A stretch of DNA of 64,000 bases from Blattamonas nauphoetae. Taxonomy: Eukaryota > Preaxostyla > Oxymonadida. Location of the stretch: NCBI GenBank assembly GCA_033064195.1, contig JARBJD010000153.1:62001-126000 (forward strand), in the 5' to 3' direction. Made by a program: the position numbers and the translations under genes. The notes beneath the pieces are model-generated. The model saw only the letters and a program-made list of their open reading frames with translations, was not told the origin of the DNA and searched no databases. Below are positions 12,319-22,000 of the stretch, piece after piece (the first letter of the stretch is position 1; each line of letters begins with the position of its first letter).

Positions 12319-13238
12319 CAGTCCTTTCCAAAAAGTTGATCAGGTGTTCCAAAAAGATGACTGATCGACTGGATACCCTCGCCCATAATACTCTTTCTCG
12401 TGTCAGGACCACTTTCTCCGTTAACCTCATATCTCTTTTTTGTGTGCATACATGGACAGATCGTGACTTGAAAGAGGGTATGTCTTCTTTGTGGAGGGAA
12501 CAAAACACACTTTGTCGAGATTTTTTGTCGTTTGTTTTCCGTCATGTTTTTGCTCTCACTATTCGTCCTTATCTCTAACAGGGCAAGATAATTCATTAAA
12601 ATGTGAAATTACTCGGCAGTTTGCTTTTTCATCGCTGTTAAATACATATTTTCAGATGAAGAGAACTCATCCATTCCAAAGCAAGAATTGGGTGCGTATG
12701 TCAATTCTTAGCTCTTTTCTCTTCGTCCTTCTTCATAGTCACGACTTCTGGACGCCACTTCAAATGTGTTTTCCAGTTCCGAATGCACTACCTGCCTGTA
12801 ATGACCACAAGAACGCTGATCCCGATTCTCTCTCTTCAACAACTTAACGTTGACTTTCGCATGTTTTCTCTCTTATTTTAATCATGTTATTCAGGAATCA
12901 CAAACAATACTTCCGAGAGAGGAAGCATTACAAGAATTTCTTCCCATACTTTGAAAAGCCGTCATTTCACTGCAAATATACATTTTTATGCTTGATTTCA
13001 CTTGTCAAAATGTTTATTCCCTTCTATTATTCTCGTATTTCTTTTTTTTCTCGGTTTCAATACATATTCATCTCATAACTTCCACTTCACTAAATTGTTG
13101 TTCGGATCTTTTGATGGACATGTGATGTTTTTTGGCACTTTGCATTTTTGTGACATCGACATTCGTTTATTCTCATTTTTGCTCTCAAAACTACTGTACA
13201 AATTTTTCTTACTCGTCATTTCACCTCGACTACTTTTT
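12319..13238 (+). repeat. Left terminal inverted repeat, 920 bp
   Basis: Reverse complement of 14788-15707. The pairing holds at a constant coordinate sum (28026), so the arms have no net length difference. Matching ends inward at a T-run where the two sides differ (TTTTTCCC against TTTTTTGCC). The outermost bases, CAGTCC, resemble Tc1/mariner ends. Confidence 0.9.
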
Positions 13239-13320
13239 CCCATTTTCTGCAACTACCCGTGAACAAAACTGAAAATGAAGTGGACCAAACATCACTTCAC
13301 TGAACAAAGAATTCGATTCC

Positions 13321-14592
13321 TTACATATCCTCTCGCCTTACTGCTCGAGGCCACTGAACCGCTCGACAACTTTCAATGCATCTGAAGACTTCATCAGGAG
13401 AGATCTGCGAAAATGCTTCACGAATCTGATCCAAAAAGTGATTCTCTCCTTGCCAGTCACGAATTTGTGCTTCCACTCTGTTTTTCCAGAAGCCAAAGAC
13501 ATTTTCGATGGGATTCAGGTCTGGACTGTAAGCGGCGTTGTACAGAATTCGTTGATTTGCCTCGAGAACGATGTTCTGAGTGGCCACATGGTGTATTCCG
13601 GCGTTGTCCAGGATAAGAACCCATCTACGTCGAGCTGTGTTGGTTTCAAGGAGTCTCCTGAGATATGCTTCGAAGACATCGGCAGTGATTGGACCTCGAA
13701 TGAGCTCTGTGTGACCAACTCCATTGGGTGAGATTGACGTAATCGCGGTCAACGAAACGAAATTGGTCGGTCTTGCGACGAGTGGAGCCCTGCCAACTTC
13801 AGCCCATCCGTATCTCCGCACGCATTCGATGTTCCATGATGTTTCGTCCAAGAAGATTGGAAACCATCCGTCGCGGATGTGAGCCATCGCATTTTGGATG
13901 AAAGCCACGCGAGCATTCTTGTTTTCTTCTGTGTTGGCCGCTGGAGCTCTCACTCTGACACGTTTGAAGGAGAATAGAGGCATGTCTCGGTTTACTTCAT
14001 TCCGCTGTGACAACATCCGAAAGACTGTTGTTGGGCTTGTCTGGTGACCTTGCGCGCTGAGATGTGCCGCCATCTCTCTGAGAGTTCGCTGTCCGTCCTC
14101 CTGGAGCAGCCGTCTAACTTCCTGATTGCGGAACCTGTCGTTCCTTCGATCCGGTCTGCCTCTTCGTGGAAGATTGTGAGTAATTGATTCGCCTCGGCGA
14201 AGTTGTCGAATGAAGCGAGTTGTTGTTGGGACAGTGAGCGTTACCCGTTGCGCATACCACGTGACTGATTTTGTCTCTCCATTCTCACGATACAGGAGCG
14301 TCAGTCGGACTCTCTTTTCAGGTGTGGCTGGAGTGTATGGTCGATGGAGGATTGGTAGAAGTGGTACCAGAGGCGGAGGCGGAGGCGGAGGTGGAGGAGG
14401 AGGGGCCAACGCTTCGTACATGTCTACCTCAGCATGAAGGGCTTGCTGATTAATGTGTGGCGGCTCTGGTTGTGGCTGAATTTGGTACTGATGAAGTTGC
14501 GGAACGTAGTTTATTGCATTGTCTTGTTCTAATGGATTGCGCAAATCAAGATAAAGTGGATTTGGAAGAGCGTTTCCATCGTAGAAGTTCAT
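13321..14592 (-). CDS. Transposase, Tc1/mariner-IS630 superfamily (DDE)
   Basis: Intact 423-residue frame starting MNFYDG and ending in TAA at 13321. The N-terminal ~90 residues are unusual, ending in a run of about ten prolines. Next comes a helix-turn-helix region (QLRRGESITHNLPRRGRPD, then EVRRLLQEDGQRTLREMAAH). The catalytic core reads FLDETSW (first Asp), WVLILDNAGIHH (second Asp) and YSPDLNPIENVFGFWK (Glu). I count 33 residues between the second Asp and the Glu, one fewer than the common Tc1 DD34E spacing. It catalyses cut-and-paste transposition into TA. No stop or frameshift is seen. Confidence 0.92.
   Translation of the reverse strand: MNFYDGNALPNPLYLDLRNPLEQDNAINYVPQLHQYQIQPQPEPPHINQQALHAEVDMYEALAPPPPPPPPPPPLVPLLPILHRPYTPATPEKRVRLTLLYRENGETKSVTWYAQRVTLTVPTTTRFIRQLRRGESITHNLPRRGRPDRRNDRFRNQEVRRLLQEDGQRTLREMAAHLSAQGHQTSPTTVFRMLSQRNEVNRDMPLFSFKRVRVRAPAANTEENKNARVAFIQNAMAHIRDGWFPIFLDETSWNIECVRRYGWAEVGRAPLVARPTNFVSLTAITSISPNGVGHTELIRGPITADVFEAYLRRLLETNTARRRWVLILDNAGIHHVATQNIVLEANQRILYNAAYSPDLNPIENVFGFWKNRVEAQIRDWQGENHFLDQIREAFSQISPDEVFRCIESCRAVQWPRAVRREDM
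14370..14406. repeat. GGAGGC microsatellite coding the transposase proline run
   Basis: Imperfect tandem GGAGGC/GGAGGA units. On the minus strand they encode about ten consecutive prolines in the N-terminal part of the transposase. Length probably varies between copies by replication slippage. Confidence 0.7.
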
Positions 14593-14787
14593 GGAAGAGA
14601 ACGATCGAAAATGGATGGATTGGCTTCGAGATAAAGAAGAAAAATTACTATGGGGACACCAGAATTTTGACCGACTTTTGTGTTTACAGAAATTAGAATA
14701 AAATTGATAGTAGATGTATTGTATTGTCTAAATCGCGAAATGATAATTGACATTAATTGAAAAAATTTTGTGGGAGTGAAAAAGGCA

Positions 14788-15707
14788 AAAAAGTAGTCGA
14801 GGTGAAATGACGAGTAAGAAAAATTTGTACAGTAGTTTTGAGAGCAAAAATGAGAATAAACGAATGTCGATGTCACAAAAATGCAAAGTGCCAAAAAACA
14901 TCACATGTCCATCAAAAGATCCGAACAACAATTTAGTGAAGTGGAAGTTATGAGATGAATATGTATTGAAACCGAGAAAAAAAAGAAATACGAGAATAAT
15001 AGAAGGGAATAAACATTTTGACAAGTGAAATCAAGCATAAAAATGTATATTTGCAGTGAAATGACGGCTTTTCAAAGTATGGGAAGAAATTCTTGTAATG
15101 CTTCCTCTCTCGGAAGTATTGTTTGTGATTCCTGAATAACATGATTAAAATAAGAGAGAAAACATGCGAAAGTCAACGTTAAGTTGTTGAAGAGAGAGAA
15201 TCGGGATCAGCGTTCTTGTGGTCATTACAGGCAGGTAGTGCATTCGGAACTGGAAAACACATTTGAAGTGGCGTCCAGAAGTCGTGACTATGAAGAAGGA
15301 CGAAGAGAAAAGAGCTAAGAATTGACATACGCACCCAATTCTTGCTTTGGAATGGATGAGTTCTCTTCATCTGAAAATATGTATTTAACAGCGATGAAAA
15401 AGCAAACTGCCGAGTAATTTCACATTTTAATGAATTATCTTGCCCTGTTAGAGATAAGGACGAATAGTGAGAGCAAAAACATGACGGAAAACAAACGACA
15501 AAAAATCTCGACAAAGTGTGTTTTGTTCCCTCCACAAAGAAGACATACCCTCTTTCAAGTCACGATCTGTCCATGTATGCACACAAAAAAGAGATATGAG
15601 GTTAACGGAGAAAGTGGTCCTGACACGAGAAAGAGTATTATGGGCGAGGGTATCCAGTCGATCAGTCATCTTTTTGGAACACCTGATCAACTTTTTGGAA
15701 AGGACTG
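14788..15707 (-). repeat. Right terminal inverted repeat, 920 bp
   Basis: Mirror of 12319-13238. It ends GGACTG at 15707, followed by TA (15708-15709). That TA is shared with the next element, so it serves as the right target duplication of this transposon and the left one of its neighbour. Confidence 0.9.
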
Positions 15708-15709
15708 TA

Positions 15710-15732
15710 GACCCAAACTGAATGAAGTATGG
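15710..15732 (+). repeat. Left TIR of the 3.3-kb element
   Basis: Twenty-three bases that match, in reverse complement, 18988-19010. Sequence then diverges. A TA duplication precedes it. Confidence 0.85.
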
Positions 15733-16642
15733 TTTTTTGAAATGTTACGGTTGATGCAAATTTATGAGGGTTATTTTAAATATAAGGTCGATAAATCTGA
15801 ATGAAGTGACTTCTATTTGAATAGGGTACGATCCTAATTGAATCGAAAGAGTTCTTTCAAAAGAACAGGGTTATTTCAAAATAACCAAGTTCTTTCAAAT
15901 TAAGACCCACAACAAAACATTTTTGTCAGTTAACACTCTTAATTCACCTGAGATCCATTTCTTTGCATTCGCAAACAGTGTGTGAACGGTAAAACACCCG
16001 GTCTTTTTTAGTTTCAAGGAAGATCTGTTGACCATCCCATTCATTTTTAACTTTTCCTCGCCGACTGCTGATCTCTGAGAGACTCAACCAATAAGTTAAG
16101 AAACGATGGTATTGATTCCGAAAACTTACCATAATATCGTGAGATGGTCTCCAATTTCAATCAATCCTTTCAGAAATGTTAGATCTCTCGTTGCAACAAC
16201 AAACACTGTGTTTGACGAGAATTAAAGTTCAGTTAGCGAGATTTCGGTACTTGTTGGTGTTCCTTTGGCGACTTCCACACCAGCTTGGAAAGGAGGTGTG
16301 TTGTCCTGCTTCTTTTAGTAGTATCGTCGGAACAATCTCAGGCACCTTCGAAATGTTGACAGAGCTTCGCGGCTTCTCGTTCACAGATGGCAAACCGAGT
16401 AAACCAAATCCCACCGAGACAGAACGTCCTTACAGGAACAGTGGTGCCTCTTTGAATGACACAACAGTCATGCTGATCGCAGGCGAATGACAGGAAGAAA
16501 TCGTGATTGACTTTGTCTTTTCCAAGTACTTTGTTGGTTTCTGGAGTCTTTCAGGAGAGACGGGGAGAAAGAGGGTGATGAGACGAAGGAGAGGTTGAGT
16601 GAATGTGTCTAATCGAACGGGAAGTCGGAAAGGATTGACTGG

Positions 16643-17101
16643 ATGACGTGTGAAGCATTGAGCGAAGTGCTGAGAGTCGCAAGTGGGGTACAAACAGAAT
16701 GTGGTGGACTGAGCGTGTCTTTCCCTGTCACAGACGTTCTGTCCCATTTTGGGAGAATGAGTGGAGCAGATGACGGCGACAAAGTGTTGGCTGGTTTGCA
16801 GGACACCGCTTTTAGAACTATTGCTCAACTGCTCCAGCCGTCGGAGGACGATGGCCTCAAAGAATATTTGGGCGCGATGGAGTCGATCGCTGACGCCATC
16901 TTTGCATCGAATTTAGAAGTCGAAGGAGAAGAGGAGATGACCGACGTGGCGTTCAGTTTTGTGTCAGAAGACGAATTGTCAGATTCGGACAAGTCGGACA
17001 TGGAACGTCTGCTCACCATGCTCAGCCCTGTGGACTCAAGCGATTCGGTGATGCTGCTTCACCAAAATAATCGGAGCCTCGAATGCAAGCGAAACAAATG
17101 A
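16643..17101 (+). CDS. Open frame of unknown function inside the 3.3-kb element
   Basis: 152 residues from ATG to TGA. Composition is protein-like: a mixed N-terminal half, then an acidic Glu/Asp/Ser-rich C-terminal half (EVEGEEEMTDVAFSF, SEDELSDSDKSDMERLL). I recognise no domain and no transposase motif. It may be cargo, an exon of a captured host gene, or chance. GC content is higher than in the element's ends, which suggests a separate origin. Confidence 0.3.
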   Translation: MTCEALSEVLRVASGVQTECGGLSVSFPVTDVLSHFGRMSGADDGDKVLAGLQDTAFRTIAQLLQPSEDDGLKEYLGAMESIADAIFASNLEVEGEEEMTDVAFSFVSEDELSDSDKSDMERLLTMLSPVDSSDSVMLLHQNNRSLECKRNK

Positions 17102-17802
17102 CACGAAATTCAGCTCGATGGAACAGACAGAGAAGCACAAGTGTGAAAAAGAGTCCGTGAAGGCCCCGATGGAGAACAAATACATCGTCAAATCAAACAC
17201 TCCGCTACCCATGCAAAGCCATCACATCTCACGCCCGACCTGCTCAGTGCTCATTGTGAATAGGCTGGTCATCTGCTGTCAGTCCATGTGGGCATCAAAC
17301 TCCGAAAGTTGACCATTCTACAGCGGAAGATGCAAAACTGCAAGTCTAACGGAAGAATAATTATCTTGAATCTGATTCATTATCCACTTTGGATTCATCT
17401 GTAGTTTTCCTAAAATAGACGCAGAGTAACAATCGTGGCGAAGTGTCGAGAAAAACAAACAACATGGGATGATCGTCTTCTCTTTCTCCATCCATCGAGC
17501 CCATCCGACTGTCATTATCACCGCATGCATCATTTGTCCTTTCGTACTTCAAAATGCGTTTCTGATCACATCTAAAAAGTATTTCAACTTGATACGACAG
17601 ATGAAACTTTTCTGCACATCAACGGTGTATATTGTATTTTTATTCAGCTTTCTTTTGTACAGTCTCTAAATCTTCCGACATTTTTGGCAACACTCTCCCA
17701 AAATACAAGTATAGCAGTCAATCTTCAGTGAAAACGACTCTTTTCGAAACCATTTGTCAAATTGCACTTCGATGAAACCATGCAAATATCCACAAATATA
17801 CT

Positions 17803-18177
17803 GTGTGTCCTCCATTTTACTCAACTATTTCAGACTGTATGATGATATCTCGCCGTTCTCTTGCACTGCTTTCTCTCATTCCGTCCACTTTCGCTGAAAT
17901 TGTGTATTCACAGACAAAGATCAAGATGTATTCTGTTGAATGCAGAAATTCGGTCGGATACGAAAATTTGGAGGATCACCGCCTGCGAAATGGAAGTGAT
18001 TTCTGTGAGTCTTTGAAAGCAATGAATGTCTCCTTCCTTTCATCCATTATTCTTCCAACTCTGATTTCTGACCCAACCAGACCTTTTCTGAGATGTCTCA
18101 GTCGGAAAATGCTCAAACTCCATTGTTCAAGCAAGATGTGCAACTCGAGCAAGAATGCAACAATCTCTCACTCTTAA
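17803..18177 (+). CDS. Possible exon/ORF of unknown function inside the 3.3-kb element
   Basis: The first ~65 codons look coding (ISRRSLALLSLIPSTFAEI, VECRNSVGYENLEDHRL); a GTGAGT at 18004 and a later AG would allow splicing to a Gln/Glu-rich segment ending near 18220. The unspliced tail looks like intron. I cannot name it. It could be part of a host gene fragment carried by the element. Confidence 0.2.
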   Translation: MCPPFYSTISDCMMISRRSLALLSLIPSTFAEIVYSQTKIKMYSVECRNSVGYENLEDHRLRNGSDFCESLKAMNVSFLSSIILPTLISDPTRPFLRCLSRKMLKLHCSSKMCNSSKNATISHS

Positions 18178-18987
18178 ACTTGAAGGAAGAAGAAAAACAT
18201 GACGAGATTTGTGATTAAGATACCGATTCACATTTGTCGGTTTCTGATTTTCAATCAATTCGAAAGAGCCGGGCCGCTGTGGATTGTCACAATTCACTTT
18301 TCACTCTTTTCTCCGTTCATCGTTCCATTTTAATAATGATTCCACATTTCTCTGTTTTGTCTCCAAATTTGTTCGTGAAATTCCAATTAGGCAAGTGAAC
18401 CTTGTCTTAATAATTGAGATCCGATCAATCCCCCAAGTGGACCAATGTCTCACAAACAAACCAATAAGGCCGTTTTGGTTGTGAGCGTCTAAAAGAACAC
18501 TAGCATACTCCCCAAAGAAGAGAATAAACCATGTTTGAACTTCAGTGCCATCTCATCTCGTCCTTGCAGTTTTACATTTTCCGCTGTAATCACCAGATTG
18601 ACCTCATTCATTTATTCTTTTTCATGTGTCCTGCATATGTGCAATCTGTAGCTGATCAAAAAATGACAGAGAACAGTGTCCATTCCTGTTAGAAAAAGAC
18701 TCAGAAGGAATGAAAAGTGAAGTGGGGCGGATCTGAAGTGACGCCTCCAAAGTGAGTAATTTCGAACATGTCAACATTTTCGATCCTTCACTTCACATTT
18801 TGTCGCTTCTGGTTCGCTTTTGAGATACATTTGAATCAGAAAATGGCGAAAGTGGGTTCAAAAAATGTTATGGTGCCTAATTTAAAATATGTTTGACCTT
18901 TCTGAAATAAGTGGGTTATTTCAAAATAACTTAGTTATTTCAAATTTCCCATAGTTCTATTCAAATATACCCACTTCATTTAAAATA

Positions 18988-19010
18988 CCATACTTCATTC
19001 AGTTTGGGTC
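18988..19010 (-). repeat. Right TIR of the 3.3-kb element
   Basis: Reverse complement of 15710-15732, followed by TA (19011-19012) and then immediately by the ATG (19013) of the next gene. Confidence 0.85.
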
Positions 19011-19012
19011 TA

Positions 19013-22000
19013 ATGTTCAGTAAATTGTCGTTTATGGAGGATCTTCTAGAAGATCATCCTATTCTTAATCAGCAGACCGAAATGTCAACCTTCAACATGT
19101 TCTTTAAGACACCAGTTGAACCCACACCACAAGAACCAACGGTTATCCAGCCATCTACCGACAAATTTCTGCATACAATACGTCCAACTCTTCACCTCGT
19201 TGTTACTGCACCAAACACTGATGAAACTCGCGATTATTCGACACACATCGTGTCTGTTCTCACATCATCTGGAATCAACGTAATTCTGGAATTTCAAAAT
19301 CCTTCTGGTATGTAACGATTATTATGATATATGAATGTCTTTTCTTTCCAATTTCCACAGATCTTTCACTATGTTTTCTCGAGGACGATGACAATCTTCT
19401 CATTCTTACCGCTGAGCTTTCGTGGAGCTTACAATCATCATTTCAACTTCATTCAAAACTCAACGGGCAAATGCGCAATGTAACAGTCTGTTTATTCTGG
19501 TTTTCTCTCACTTTATAGCTTTCTGAGCTGGTGATATCAATCGCGAAACTTTGGTTTCTCAAAACTCCTACAGATCAATTACTCCTGCTTCAACTACATC
19601 TATTTCCTTATTTACTTGATGATAGTATTGTGTGCCTCTTCTTTCGATCAAATATATCTTTGAACTATCAACAAAACACACTCAGGCCCCATCTGTCCTT
19701 TCAACACTCTACGAATCCCTAAACCCGTTCGTCACAGTCCCTGCCGCAGAGCAATGTTTGTTCATACTTATTTTTCAATTTCCTCTCTCAATTCCAAAGC
19801 TATTGCATACCTCACATCACTACTAACCGCAACAGAAAACAGCTTCCAGCATGTCCCGTCTGTCCCACAACCATTTCCCGACCCAATGAAATCTTTTCTA
19901 CCATCAACTCAACTGGAATCACTATCACCTCGAGACTCATCAGGGAAGCTTGAAGTTACATCACATCCAACGAACACACCATCGATTTCTTCATCAACGA
20001 AACAAGAATTTCCATTCATTAAACGCTTACACACTCTTCTTGAAAAGAGTCGAGCAGAAGTCATCCGTGTTGAGACATTCCTCTCCTCATTCACGCCTTA
20101 CGCACTCCATTCTTCCAACCCGCAATTTGACAAGGAAAAATTCTTGGAGGATTTGAACAATGCTATTGCTGACCCATATGGTGCGTCTACAACCAGTTCA
20201 GTCATTGAATTTCTTCGGATGATGCGACAGCAAGGGTCACTCCTACTCAAGCCTCTTCTCTCATCAGTTTTCCCGAACATCCCACCATTTGCTGAACTGG
20301 AACTTCCTAGTCATCACTCGTCAATATTCTTGTCTCGTTCACCTCTTATTCAGTTCTTGCACTCACGATCAGATTTGCAGGATATTGTCGACGATCTAAG
20401 CTTCCTCGAAACACATTTTTTTGGGAAAGCTATCGAAATCAAGACAAAGCACCTTCGTCAGTCCGTGAAGCATCCAATCGAAACTATCTTCCATGTTCAT
20501 GTTGATGGAATCACTGATCCGTCTTTACATACATTTATCGCAGTTACTCCGAAGAACTCAGCCTTGTGTATTCATAGTCTGTTGTGCTCTCCGTCCCAAA
20601 CCATAATTGACACTCGAACTCAACTCAAGACGAGTCTACCGCCTCTCGAGTTTAGCTTTGTCCAGAACTACTTCAGAAACTTTACGATGTCCCAATCTTT
20701 ATATTCCTTCTTCAAAGAGTTGCTCAAAGATCGACTCACAACAATTGATCAAGCATCACAGCTCCTGGAGACTCTCTCTGAACGGACACAAAGCTTGGAG
20801 GAATTACTGCAAGATACAAATGAGCAACAGGAAGAATCGCAGGGCAATCAGTCCAAAAAATCGAAAGGAACAAAAAAGAAAAGTGTTTATTCCGAATTCA
20901 TCACTTTCTGCGAACAAATGACAAGCACGCTCTTAAATACCGCATCAACTGCCTTTTACAAAAACAAGACCACACGCGAAGAACGAAGGAAGAAGGAATG
21001 GACGAAATTCAAAGCTGCGCTGCATCACACCAACTATTCCCATCTCAAGCAACAGAAATCTGAAGTCGCGGAAATCATCCAACAGCAGGAACTGAAAAAT
21101 CGGACAAAGGGGAAGGACGGAATGACAGATGAGGAGAGACTGATAAAGGCGCGGATTGCGGAGATTCGTCAGTTGGAAGCACTTGAGAACGTGAAGTTTT
21201 TGGAGGAAAGGAGGAAAGACGACGAAATGCGAAAGAAGGAGGTGTGGTTGATGTCTGAACTGAAGACACTGATCAACAACGTCGATGAGGACAGTCTCAG
21301 AGACGCAGAGACGAAACTTGGGCCACAAAAAGGGGGAACAGAAGCTGTGAGAGGAAGTGTGGCGGCAGGGTTGAAGGAAGGAAGAAAGACGGTTGTGACA
21401 GAGCTTGATGATGACAAAGAACTCCCAGCACCAGCCCCAAAACCAGCCGAGACGAGAAGTGACAGCAAGGAATCGGAAACGAAGACAGATGCACAGTCGG
21501 AACAGACAGTCACACAACCATCGACACCATCGGAAACGGTTGGAGATGAAGAAGGGTGGAGAGATGAAACAACTGAAAGCGTAAACGACAACAGAAGCGA
21601 GAAGGGCAGCATGTCGATGACGAAGAAGCAGCGAAGGAAGGAGGAGAAGAAACAGGAGAAGGCGCTGATGGCTCAAAAGCGGGAGCAGGAGCGGAAGGAG
21701 AAAGAAGAAGAGCGGAAAAGGAAGGAAGAGTCAGACAAAATCAGAGCTCATCAACAAAAAGTGAAAGAGACAGAGGCACAGATCAATTCAATTCTTCTGA
21801 TGCTGAAGTACTTGGAGGAAGACAACCAACGATTGGCAGAAGAGAAAAGACAGAAAGAGGAAGAGAAATCGATCTTGCCAATCGAAGATAAACCTCAGGA
21901 GACTGTTCAACCCGAGAAAACTGACCAAAAGCCTTCAGAACCAACAGAATCTCAACCACCAGCAGCATCCATCGCTCAGCCACCAGAACAGAAACCAACA

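Larger units (their letters stand above)
12319..15707. mobile_element. Tc1/mariner-type (IS630 superfamily) DNA transposon with 920-bp inverted arms
   Basis: The element is 3389 bp, begins CAGTCCTTTCC and ends with the reverse complement, and is flanked by TA on both sides (12317-12318, 15708-15709), the classic target duplication of this superfamily. The terminal inverted repeats are unusually long, 12319-13238 against 14788-15707, equal in length with no mismatch in the stretches I compared. A 1549-bp centre holds one transposase gene on the minus strand. The intact transposase and matching arms indicate a young, possibly still mobile copy. Open frames inside the arms mirror each other and show no coding sign. 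Confidence 0.9.
15710..19010. mobile_element. 3.3-kb DNA transposon without recognisable transposase (TA target)
   Basis: Starts GACCCAAACTGAATGAAG at 15710 and ends with its reverse complement at 19010; at least 23 bp of the two ends match. TA flanks both sides (15708-15709, 19011-19012). Sub-terminal sequence near both ends contains related GGTTATTTCAAAATAAC palindromes (15868-15885, 18912-18928). No DDE motif, reverse transcriptase, helicase or other transposition protein is seen in any frame. The interior holds at least two moderate open frames of unknown nature. It is most simply a non-autonomous TA-targeting element that carries unrelated DNA; the TIR differs from its neighbour's, so the same transposase need not move both. 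Confidence 0.75.

Noticed and set aside
12491-13262. Open frames of 64-118 codons within the transposon arms
   Set aside because: The same frames occur in both arms because the arms mirror each other; composition is Phe/Ser/Leu-rich as in AT-rich non-coding DNA, and no family is recognised.
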